A stretch of DNA of 64,000 bases from Deinococcus sedimenti (lineage in GTDB: Bacteria > Deinococcota > Deinococci > Deinococcales > Deinococcaceae). This document shows, piece after piece, positions 47,995 through 56,300 of this stretch. The stretch covers positions 124,001-188,000 of the forward strand of contig NZ_BMQN01000003.1 of assembly GCF_014648135.1 (NCBI RefSeq), read 5' to 3'. A program made the position numbers and the translations under genes. A model generated the notes under the pieces. It worked only from the letters and a program-made list of their open reading frames with translations. It was not told the origin of the DNA and did not search any database. Within the stretch, counting starts at the first letter, position 1, and every line of letters starts with the position of its first letter.

Positions 47995-49782
47995 TCAGTT
48001 GAGATTGATCAGGACGCCCTTCACGTCCACGTTGCCGCCGCCCCCGTCGATGCGGATGCCGCGCGTGGCCTTGAGTTCCAGCCGCCCGGTGCTGGTGATG
48101 GTCAGCGTGTTGCTCTTGCTGTCCAGTTTCACCTCGTTGCCGTTCTTGTCCCGCAGGACCACGAACGGACCCTTCGGGTCGTCCATGAGCGTCAGGCGGT
48201 GCCCGGCCTTGGTGCGGTACTCCGCGAAGGGTTTCTTCTTGTCGTCGTTCAGTTCGATGGCGTGCCCCTTGCTGCTCTGCAGGGTGATCTTGGGCGGATC
48301 GGGATCTTCCGGGTCGTCGTAGATGAATTCGTGCCCCAGGCGGGTGCGGTAGACCCGTTGGATGACCTTGCCGTTCTTGATGACCTTCCCGGTGGGGCGT
48401 GGTGGGGCGTCCGTGCCGTTCCACAGGCCGCCGATCACGTACGGGTGGTGGATGTCGCCGTGCTCGAAGCCGACGAGCACCTCGTCGTTCACTTCCGGCG
48501 TGTGCTGCGACCCGCGCCCCGGGCCGCCGCCGAGGTTCACGACGCGCGCCCAGTCGGTCTCGTCGTCCTCGGTCAGCGCGGGGAGTTTGAGTTTTACGCG
48601 GCCCTGGTTGTCCGGGTCGTCGTTGTTCGTGACGATGCCAATCATCAGGCCCGGGGCCGGCGTGAACGCGCCGCCGGCACTGCCGCCCGCCCCGCCGGTC
48701 GCCTGCCGGATCATGCCCGCCAGGGAATCCGGGTGGCTGCCGGTCACGGCGAACTCGGTGCTGTAGCCCTCGCCGTTGCGGTACACGTGCCGCACGCTGC
48801 TGGCCACGTACGACCCGCTGAACCGCTGCCCGACGTTCCGGATGTCCAGCTGCGTCCCGGCCGTCAGGCGCGGGTACCCGGCCGCGTGCCCGCGCGCCTC
48901 CAGCAACCCTTCGGCGACGCGGTTGCGCTGCGCCTGCGCGATCGCGTCGGCGTAGCCCTGGTCGCGGACGATCAGGGCGCTGCTGGTGGCGGAGGCCTTC
49001 ATGCTGAACGCCTGCTGCGCCACCTGCTCGCTGCGGGTCTCCTCCTCCACCTTCGCTTTCCCTTCGCCGCTCTGCTTCTCGCTGCTCACCGCGCGTTTCT
49101 GCTTGGGGTCCCAGGACCGCACGGTACTGCCGCTCGTCTGGTTCAGGCTGCTCAGGCGCGGCAGGAACTCACTCAGGTTGTCGCCCCACGTCAGCGTGAT
49201 GGGGTCCTGCCCGCGCACGGGTTCGCAGTGCAGGGTGGTGCCGTCCACGAACAGGATGTACCCCAGGCGCGCGGCCCGTTCACGCAGGAACGCGAGGTGC
49301 GACTGGTTGTGCTGCAGCACGTAGGCGTGGACGATGCTGGCGCTGCCGGTCTTCGCGGTCAGCCCGACTTCGCCCGCGATCTTCTTCACGAGGTCCATGT
49401 CGCTGACGTTCTGGTACGACTTCGTGTGCGTGCCGCGCGACAGGCGGTGCAGGCGGTCGAACGCGCGCAGTCGCAGCTGCTGCGTCCCCTGCGAGAATCG
49501 GGGTTCGATCTCCACGATTTCGCCGTCGAACACCGTTTCCTTGTTCCCTCTGACCTGCGCGATGACCTTGATGCGCGCGCCCAGCTTGTAGGTGGTGTCG
49601 TCCACCAGTTCCCCTTCCGGGTCGCGGAGCGTGATGCTCGCCACGTCTGGTAGTTGCAGGCTGCTGTCCACGGTGATCTCGTCGATCATCCGGAACTGCT
49701 CTTCGGGCATGTCGCGCCCGTTGAGGTTCAGGTACAGGGTGCTGACGGCGCCTTCCAGCGCGTCGCGTTGAACGCGGGTCAT
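47995..49782 (-). CDS. VgrG-like spike protein (Afp8/Pvc8-like)
   Basis: Central spike hub of 595 residues at the tip of the contractile particle. The N-terminal half is gp27/gpD-like (YLNLNGRDMPEEQ, FDGEIVEIEPRFS, AFDRLHRLSRGTHTKSYQNV). The gp5-type OB fold reads GIVTNNDDPDNQGRVKLKLP, followed by VNDEVLVGFEHGDIHHPYVIGGLWNG, and the C-terminus is a beta-helix (ITSTGRLELKATRGIRIDGGG). There is no extra enzymatic domain. It overlaps the hub gene upstream by four bases. A PAAR tip protein was not found in the window and probably lies beyond its edge. Confidence 0.93.
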   Translation of the reverse strand: MTRVQRDALEGAVSTLYLNLNGRDMPEEQFRMIDEITVDSSLQLPDVASITLRDPEGELVDDTTYKLGARIKVIAQVRGNKETVFDGEIVEIEPRFSQGTQQLRLRAFDRLHRLSRGTHTKSYQNVSDMDLVKKIAGEVGLTAKTGSASIVHAYVLQHNQSHLAFLRERAARLGYILFVDGTTLHCEPVRGQDPITLTWGDNLSEFLPRLSSLNQTSGSTVRSWDPKQKRAVSSEKQSGEGKAKVEEETRSEQVAQQAFSMKASATSSALIVRDQGYADAIAQAQRNRVAEGLLEARGHAAGYPRLTAGTQLDIRNVGQRFSGSYVASSVRHVYRNGEGYSTEFAVTGSHPDSLAGMIRQATGGAGGSAGGAFTPAPGLMIGIVTNNDDPDNQGRVKLKLPALTEDDETDWARVVNLGGGPGRGSQHTPEVNDEVLVGFEHGDIHHPYVIGGLWNGTDAPPRPTGKVIKNGKVIQRVYRTRLGHEFIYDDPEDPDPPKITLQSSKGHAIELNDDKKKPFAEYRTKAGHRLTLMDDPKGPFVVLRDKNGNEVKLDSKSNTLTITSTGRLELKATRGIRIDGGGGNVDVKGVLINLN

Positions 49783-50411
49783 AACTGACCTTTACCGTAC
49801 GATGGGCGCCTCAGGTCCCCGATGAAGCCCTTCTGCGACGCCAGGCGGCGAATGCCCTCGCTGATATGGAACGCCTTCAGAGCGCCGCCCTCAGCGGAGG
49901 TGCGCGTGTCCGCCTGCTCGAAGGTGGTTTTCAGGACTGAGCGGACGGGGGTGCCGTCGGGCATGAACAGCGTGAATTGCTGCTCGATGTCCGTGATGAC
50001 CGCCGCGAAGTGCCAGGTCTGACCCCACTGGAACAGGACGGTGGCTGGCTTGGGTTTCTGAACGCCTTTGCCTTTGCGCTCGTCATTGCCGGGCATTTCA
50101 CTCAGGGCCCACAGACGCGAGGTCAGCGTGCGGACGTCCTCCACGACGCTGGACGACTGACGGTGCGCGTACGTGTCGAAGAACAGCTCCAGGGACAGCT
50201 TGGCGGGTGAACCGCCGAGGTACACCTTGTTGCCGCTGTTGTTGTTGTCGTTGCTCTGGGTTTTCCAGTTGACCGAGCGACTGATGGCGTACTCGCGCGG
50301 GTTGAACATGCACACGATCGGCTGGCCCATCTGCTGGCCCTGAGCGTCCAGGGTGACGATCTGCGCTTTCGAGTAGCGGTTTTCCGAGGCCTGACCGGGT
50401 TGGGTTGACAT
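49779..50411 (-). CDS. CIS tube/LysM-type inner baseplate protein (Afp7-like)
   Basis: Protein of 210 residues linking the tube to the spike. The motif CMFNPREYAISRSVNWK and LELFFDTYAH match the contractile-injection-system tube-hub family; QWGQTWHFAAVITDIEQQFTLF continues the beta-fold. In known systems Afp7 carries a LysM domain at the end; here the C-terminus is short and that part is not obvious. It overlaps the spike gene by four bases and follows the pseudokinase gene by 55. Confidence 0.88.
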   Translation of the reverse strand: MSTQPGQASENRYSKAQIVTLDAQGQQMGQPIVCMFNPREYAISRSVNWKTQSNDNNNSGNKVYLGGSPAKLSLELFFDTYAHRQSSSVVEDVRTLTSRLWALSEMPGNDERKGKGVQKPKPATVLFQWGQTWHFAAVITDIEQQFTLFMPDGTPVRSVLKTTFEQADTRTSAEGGALKAFHISEGIRRLASQKGFIGDLRRPSYGKGQL

Positions 50412-50466
50412 GTGAGGACTCCTTGGGGACTGAGGATCGGGCGGGGCACGAAGTCGGGTGATGCCG

Positions 50467-53400
50467 TTACCGGCACTCGCTGGGCCGGGGCGTGCCGGGA
50501 CGGAACATGCACCAGCGTTCCTGTTCGCCCTTGAGGGTGTACGTGCCCAGCATGGCCTTGCGACCGGCGCGCAGGGACGCCACGAAACTGAAGTCCGGGT
50601 TCTGGGGTGAGGTGGCGGTGACAGTCTCGCCGTTGAAGTACAGGTTGATGGGCACGCTGGGGACGCTGGACCGGCTGCTGCTGAAGGTCCCGGTGCCGGT
50701 CTTCCCGGTGACGGTCATGGTGACCACACCGAAGGGGTGGGTCCAGGTGCCGCTCAGGTCGGTGTAGCTGGCGTCCCCACCGTCGCGCACGCGGACGGTG
50801 ACGGGCGTCCGGTAGGGCTTGCCGTCGGCGGTCAGGGTGTACGTCTGCGTCTGGTTGGGCTGGATGGTGATCTGACCCTTGGGGGGCAGGTCGCCGGGAA
50901 TGCCGTCGATGCGGACCACCTTGGCATTGACGGTGAACCAGTAGATGGTGACGCTGTCGCCAGCCACGATCGAATATTTACTGGCTCTGAAGGTGGTGAC
51001 GGTCGGGCCCTGGGGGCTGGATTCCGGGACGGACCCCTGCGGTGGGGTCGGGGTGACGGTGGCCGCCGGGGTTTTCACGGTGACGGTCACCTTGCGGCTC
51101 TGGCCACCGGCCGTGACGGTGTAGGTGCCGGTTTTCGTGACCTGCACGCGGATCTGGCCGGTGGCGGGGTGCGTGGTGCCGATCGCGCCGGCCGGGCCAC
51201 TCAGGCGGACCGCGCTGGTGTTCTGCGCGCTCCAGGTGAGGGCGACGGGACCCGGGGCGCTGAGGGTGCTGGGCGTGGCGGTGAAGCCCGTGATCTGCGG
51301 GGTGGGCGCGGCGGTCACGGTGACCGTCTGGGTGGCTTTCGCGGTTCCGGCGCGCAGCACGAACGTGCGCGTGGCACTCACCGGGACGGGGGTCTGCCCC
51401 TGCGCGGGCCAGCTGCCGTCGCGGTTCGGGCCTTTCACGCCGTCGATCCGGACAGCCGCAGCGTTCTGCACCTTCCAGGTCAGCACCACGACGCCCTTCC
51501 CGGTGATCTGCGTGGGGCTCAGCGTGAACGACTGCACGGTTGCGGGCGGCAGGGTCACTTTCACGGTCTGCTGCTGCACCTGATTCCCGGCGGTCAGGGT
51601 GAAGGTGCGCGTCGCGCCGACCGGCACGGGGGTGCTGCCCCTGGCGGGCCACTGACCGTTCGCGAGGGGCCCCTTCAGTCCGGCCAGGCGGACGCTCTGG
51701 GCGTTCGCGACGTCCCAGGTCAGCGTGACGGTGCCGGGCGCGCTGAGCTGCGTCTGGCTCAGGGTGAAGGAGTTGATCTTCACGGGCAGGGGCGTGACGG
51801 TGACCTTCGCGAAGCGCTTGATGGTCTTGCCGTCGCGCAGGCGCAGCATCAGGGTGTACACGCGGGTGGTGTTGACCTTCTCGATGATCTTCGTTCCGTT
51901 ACCGTCGAATCGGCCGTTGGGAAGCGGCCCGGTCAGGGGCAGGATGGTGACGTTCTGCCAGCCGGGCGCGTCCCAGTTCAGGGTCACGTCGCCCTGACCG
52001 GTGATGCGCTCGGGCGTGGCGGTGAAGATGATCTTCTTGATGTTGGCCTGCTCCTGCTCCTGTTCGGCTTTTTCCTGCGCCTTGGCCTGCCGGGCCGCCT
52101 CAGCGGCGGCGGCGGCGGCGGCCTTGGCGCCCTCGTCGATCAGGTTGACGTTCAGCTGCTGACTGACCGAGACCTGTTCCCCGGCGTCGTTGCGGGCGGT
52201 CAGGGTGATGCTGGTGCTGAGCACCGGGGCTTCCTTGATGGTTTCGCCGACGGGCCCGCTCTCCTCGGTGCCCTCGCCGTACTGGACGCTGACGGCCGTG
52301 GCGTTTTTCGTCTTCCAGCTGATCTTGAACTGCTGGTCGCTGTCGACGGGGTTGGGGGTCACCTCGAACTGCGTGAATTCGGGTTTGGGCGTCACGAGTT
52401 CCAGGCGGATGTTGGCACTCTTGGTCAGGCCGCCGGCGCCGGTGGCGGTGATGACGTAGGTGGCGTTGCCCTCGTCGCGGGGGGTGACGGTGCGCTTGCC
52501 GCTGGCGGCGACGGTGCCCAGGCCGTCGATGCTGACCTGGGTGGCGTTCATGACGTTCCAGGAGAGGACGGCGCTCTCGCCCTTCTTGACCCTGGGTGGG
52601 GTGAGTTTGAATTCCTTGACCTCAGGCCCGAGGACGCTGACGGTGCGCTGGTCGCTTTCGCGTTCGCTGCCGTTCTGCGCGTTGAGGGTGAAGGTGGTGT
52701 CCTTGTTCGGGATGAATTTGCGGGTGCCGCTGGCGCCCACCTTGCCGAGTTCGCTGATGCTGACCTGCGCGGCGTTCTTCACGCGCCACGTGACGGTCAC
52801 GGGCTGGTTGCCGGACACGCGGGCGGGCGTCACGTCGAACTGTTCGATGACGGGCCGTTCGAAGCGGGCCTGCACGACCTGCGAGCGTTCCACGCGCCGC
52901 CCGAGCAGCGAGCGGGCGACCAGGGTGTACTTCTGATCCTTCTGGATGCCGTTGACCTTCAGCTGGCCGTCCCGGCTGAGGTTCTGGCCGGTCCCGCCGA
53001 GTTCGAGGATGCTGACGTTGCGGGCGTTGCTGGTGTCCCAGCGCAGTGTGAAGGGCTGTCCGGGCGCGACGACGGTGTCGCTGCCGGAGAGGTCGAACTG
53101 CGTGATCTGCGGGGGGCGGGTCAGCCACCAGATCAGGACGCCCAGCAGCAGGATCAGGATCGGCAGCAGCCACAGCGGAATCAGGGGGAGGTGGTGCAGT
53201 TGGCCCTCGGCGCTGGTGACGACGCGGTCCTCGATCTCGTTCTGTTCGTTGACGGGCTGGACGTTCACCTGCAGGGTGTGCTGGCTGGGGCTGCCGAACC
53301 AGCGCAGCGGCACGCGGACCTTGATGGTGTCCTCGCTGCGCGCTCCGGCGGCGAGGGTGACGCGGGCGGGCATGTCGGTCACGCGGATGCGGCCCTGGCC

Positions 53401-55281
53401 CATCAGGATGCGGCGGGCGGTGCTCGTGGCGGCGTTGCGGGCCTCCATCGCGGCCTGCCGGGCGGCCTCGCGGGCGAGCTGTTCGGGGTTCACGACGTGC
53501 CCGGCGGCGTTGGGCGCCTGCGGCAGCTGCACGAGGTCCTGCAGTCTGGGCAGGACGTGCACCTCGCCCTCGTTGTCCCGCAGGATGGGCGCGAGGACCA
53601 GGTCCGTGTTGCCCTTGTTCTCCAGTTTCAGGGTGTAGGTGGTGTGCCGCCAGGTGCGGCGGGTGGGGGGCAGCAGCGTGGCGACCGTCTCGTGGAACGG
53701 CGTGACGACGACCTTCAGCGGGGCCGTGCCGGTCTCCTCGGGGTTCTCGCGGGAGCGGGCGACGACGGTGACGTCGTAGGTTCCGGCGCGGGCGCGGCTG
53801 TCGCGGGGCGCCTGCACGGTCAGGGTGGCGCTGCCCTGCGTGCCGGGGTTCAGCTGCACCTCCTGGTGCGCGTCGAGCACCCACTCCTCGGGAATACCGT
53901 CCAGGGTCAGGCGGAAGTGGTCCACGGTCACGCCGGTGTTGGCGAGGTTCAGGTGCAGTTGCGCGGGGCGGCCGGGCGTGAGGGTCAGGCGGTCCACGTC
54001 GGGCGTGACCACGATCCGGGCGCGGGTGGGCGCGCGGCGGGGCGGGACGAGCACCAGCCAGTAGGGCCGCAGGTACAGCGGCGTGCGCTCGGGCCAACGC
54101 AATGGGGTCATGGGCGTCAGGGGCAGGCCGTCCATGACGGCGCCGTTCGTGGCGGTCAGTTCGGTCACGCTGGCCTGCCCGGCCTGGAAGCTGACGTTCA
54201 GGTGGTGGCGGCTGACCCCGGCGTGTTCCAGCACGACGCTGTTGCTGTGCGCGCGGCCCACGGTCAGGGTGTCCTGCGTGACGGGCAGGGTGCGCAGCAG
54301 TTCGTGCCGTTCGCTGAAGATCAGCAGGTTCAGGTCCGCGCCGGGCGTCACGCCGTCCAGCGGGGGTGGGGGCGGCAGGAACGGCAGGGCGCTGAGGCGC
54401 ACGGTGGGTTCCGGCCCGCCGGGCATCAGGGTGTTCAGGATGCCCTGCAGCGCGGCTTCCAGGGCGGCGGCGTCGGGGTAGCGGTCCTCGGGGTCCTTGG
54501 CGAGGCAGGTGAGGATCACCTCTTCCAGTGCCTCGGGCAGTTCGGGGCGCAGGGCGCTGGGCTGGCGGGGCGCGACATGCTGGTGTTTTTCCAGCGCGTC
54601 GGTCGCGTCGCGGATGTCGAACGGCACCATTCCGGTCAGCAGTTCGTACAGCACGAGGCCCAGGGCGTACAGGTCGGTGCGCAGTTCGTTGCGCACGCCC
54701 CGGCACTGCTCGGGGCTCATGTACGCCAGGGCGTTCACGACGGCGCGGTCGTGCGTGCCGTAACTTCCGGCGCGCAGTTCCGCCAGGCCGAAGTCCGACA
54801 GTTGCGTGACGTACCCGGCGTGGCCGAGCAGGGCGCGGCCCGGCTGGAGGATCAGGTTCTCGGGTTTCAGGTTGCCGTGCATCAGGCCGTGCGCGTGCGC
54901 GTGCGCGAGCCCGGCGGCGGCCTGCCGCACGAGTTCCACCGCCGTGACGAGCGGCAGGGGCCGCGACTCTTTCGCCTGGGCCTGCAGCAGCGCGCGGGCA
55001 CTGCCGGCGCGGCCGAGGTCCATGGCGTAGAAGGCGCGTCCGGCGCGGGTCTGGAGTTCCCCGGTGGGCAGCAGGTGCGCGTGTTTCAGCGTGCTGACAC
55101 GCAGCAGCAGCCGCTCAAGCTGCATCAGGATGAACGACTGGCCGCTGGTGGTCTCGTCGAGGACGCGCAGGGCGACCTCGCGGCCCTCGTCGAGGTCGGT
55201 GGCGACGTGCACGGCGCCCAGCCAGTCGCCGCCCAGGGGGCGGGTCAGCTGGTAGTGGTGGAAGATCTTGGTGTCGGTCAT
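50467..55281 (-). CDS. Giant pseudokinase-FHA-transmembrane-Ig-repeat protein
   Basis: Protein of 1604 residues. Residues about 10-285 have the Ser/Thr kinase fold, but the catalytic lysine is R39 (VALRVL) and the catalytic Asp is N137 (HGNLKPEN); DFG (163-165) is kept, so it is probably a pseudokinase. An FHA domain follows (about 315-400, VGRAHSNSVVLEHAGVSRHH), then two NEW3-like beta domains, a membrane helix (about 697-719, LWLLPILILLLGVLIWW), nine Ig-like repeats each near 85 residues, a polar Gln/Lys/Ala helix within the array (about 1070-1090), and a C-terminal beta domain with two Cys. It sits between baseplate genes. It may anchor the machine to the membrane. Confidence 0.88.
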   Translation of the reverse strand: MTDTKIFHHYQLTRPLGGDWLGAVHVATDLDEGREVALRVLDETTSGQSFILMQLERLLLRVSTLKHAHLLPTGELQTRAGRAFYAMDLGRAGSARALLQAQAKESRPLPLVTAVELVRQAAAGLAHAHAHGLMHGNLKPENLILQPGRALLGHAGYVTQLSDFGLAELRAGSYGTHDRAVVNALAYMSPEQCRGVRNELRTDLYALGLVLYELLTGMVPFDIRDATDALEKHQHVAPRQPSALRPELPEALEEVILTCLAKDPEDRYPDAAALEAALQGILNTLMPGGPEPTVRLSALPFLPPPPPLDGVTPGADLNLLIFSERHELLRTLPVTQDTLTVGRAHSNSVVLEHAGVSRHHLNVSFQAGQASVTELTATNGAVMDGLPLTPMTPLRWPERTPLYLRPYWLVLVPPRRAPTRARIVVTPDVDRLTLTPGRPAQLHLNLANTGVTVDHFRLTLDGIPEEWVLDAHQEVQLNPGTQGSATLTVQAPRDSRARAGTYDVTVVARSRENPEETGTAPLKVVVTPFHETVATLLPPTRRTWRHTTYTLKLENKGNTDLVLAPILRDNEGEVHVLPRLQDLVQLPQAPNAAGHVVNPEQLAREAARQAAMEARNAATSTARRILMGQGRIRVTDMPARVTLAAGARSEDTIKVRVPLRWFGSPSQHTLQVNVQPVNEQNEIEDRVVTSAEGQLHHLPLIPLWLLPILILLLGVLIWWLTRPPQITQFDLSGSDTVVAPGQPFTLRWDTSNARNVSILELGGTGQNLSRDGQLKVNGIQKDQKYTLVARSLLGRRVERSQVVQARFERPVIEQFDVTPARVSGNQPVTVTWRVKNAAQVSISELGKVGASGTRKFIPNKDTTFTLNAQNGSERESDQRTVSVLGPEVKEFKLTPPRVKKGESAVLSWNVMNATQVSIDGLGTVAASGKRTVTPRDEGNATYVITATGAGGLTKSANIRLELVTPKPEFTQFEVTPNPVDSDQQFKISWKTKNATAVSVQYGEGTEESGPVGETIKEAPVLSTSITLTARNDAGEQVSVSQQLNVNLIDEGAKAAAAAAAEAARQAKAQEKAEQEQEQANIKKIIFTATPERITGQGDVTLNWDAPGWQNVTILPLTGPLPNGRFDGNGTKIIEKVNTTRVYTLMLRLRDGKTIKRFAKVTVTPLPVKINSFTLSQTQLSAPGTVTLTWDVANAQSVRLAGLKGPLANGQWPARGSTPVPVGATRTFTLTAGNQVQQQTVKVTLPPATVQSFTLSPTQITGKGVVVLTWKVQNAAAVRIDGVKGPNRDGSWPAQGQTPVPVSATRTFVLRAGTAKATQTVTVTAAPTPQITGFTATPSTLSAPGPVALTWSAQNTSAVRLSGPAGAIGTTHPATGQIRVQVTKTGTYTVTAGGQSRKVTVTVKTPAATVTPTPPQGSVPESSPQGPTVTTFRASKYSIVAGDSVTIYWFTVNAKVVRIDGIPGDLPPKGQITIQPNQTQTYTLTADGKPYRTPVTVRVRDGGDASYTDLSGTWTHPFGVVTMTVTGKTGTGTFSSSRSSVPSVPINLYFNGETVTATSPQNPDFSFVASLRAGRKAMLGTYTLKGEQERWCMFRPGTPRPSECR

Positions 55282-56300
55282 GCGGTGGGTCCGTCGGGGG
55301 TGATGGGCGGGGCGGGTGGCTGCTGGGCCGGGGGCTGCGCATTGACCGGCTCGGGTTCAGGGGGTGGGGCCGCGTCGGCCGGAGCGGGTGGGGCGGGGCG
55401 GGCGGCGTCCGCGCCGACCCACTCGACGTCCACGCGGGTGTGCGCGGGCGCGTGTGCGTGGATGAACGCGGTGACGGCCTCGCGGCTGGCGGTGTCGTCC
55501 CCGTCGGGCGGGTCGAGCAGGCGCACGATCAGGGTGTGAGGCTGGGCGCTGTCCTCGCGCAGGACCGGGCTCAGGCCGTACACGGTCTCCAAGGCGCGGC
55601 TCAGGCCGTACCGCGTGCCGCGCCAGCGGTACAGGGTGACGGCCTCGCGCAGCCACGCGCGCTGCCGCGCCTCGGGCCAGTGGGGGTCCAGGGGCACGCC
55701 CAGCCACGCGGCCATCCACGCCAGGACGCGCGGCGGCGCGACCCGCGGGTCGAAGATCATGTCCACGCTGTCCTGGCGGCGCTGCAGGGGCTCCCAGATC
55801 GCCTCGAAGATCTTCAGGTAGCGCGACAGGAACTCGGACTCCTGAAAGAACGGCGGGAGGTACTCGGTGTACAGCGCCAGGGTGCCGCGCGCCGGCGTTT
55901 CGGGCGGGAAGGTAGGAAGCGGCGCGCGGGCGGGCCGGGCGGCCAAGTCACCCTGTTCCCGCACGCGGCCGGCGGGGGTGGGGGCGGGGCGGTCCTCGGG
56001 CGCGGCGGTCAGGAACGCCAGCGTGAACGGACCGATCTGGATCTCGTCGCCGGGTTCCAGGCGGCGCGGTTCGTTCGGGGCGAGGCGGTGACCGTTCACG
56101 AACGTGACGTGTTCACCACCCGCGAGGTGCGTCAGGAGCAGCGCGCCGCCCTCGGCGCTGATCTCGGCGTGGCGGATGGCGACTGAGGGGTCCCGCAGCG
56201 GCAGGCCGTTGTCGGGCGTGCGCCCGATGGACAGCGCGCGGGCCAGCGGCAGGACCCGCAGGACCTCACCGCCCCGGCGCACCTGGAGCGACGCGCTCAT
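55278..56300 (-). CDS. FHA-tail protein I (gpI-like) baseplate fusion
   Basis: Protein of 340 residues. The N-terminal FHA-like domain (about 1-95) has GRTPDN and VNGHRL, but the phospho-binding SR of the usual SRxH is replaced (SVAIRHAEI). A Pro/Ala linker leads to a phage tail protein I domain (about 140-290: YLPPFFQESEFLSRYLKIFE, MAAWLGVPLDPHWPEARQR, YRWRGTRYGLSRALE), which forms part of the baseplate wedge (Afp12 region). A Pro-rich tail ends it. It overlaps both neighbours by four bases. FHA fusion to this family occurs in a subset of eCIS loci. Confidence 0.88.
   Translation of the reverse strand: MSASLQVRRGGEVLRVLPLARALSIGRTPDNGLPLRDPSVAIRHAEISAEGGALLLTHLAGGEHVTFVNGHRLAPNEPRRLEPGDEIQIGPFTLAFLTAAPEDRPAPTPAGRVREQGDLAARPARAPLPTFPPETPARGTLALYTEYLPPFFQESEFLSRYLKIFEAIWEPLQRRQDSVDMIFDPRVAPPRVLAWMAAWLGVPLDPHWPEARQRAWLREAVTLYRWRGTRYGLSRALETVYGLSPVLREDSAQPHTLIVRLLDPPDGDDTASREAVTAFIHAHAPAHTRVDVEWVGADAARPAPPAPADAAPPPEPEPVNAQPPAQQPPAPPITPDGPTA

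Noticed and set aside
50737..55539. 1600-codon open frame on the plus strand
   Set aside because: Antisense to the pseudokinase gene; composition is typical of a shadow frame and no motif is present.
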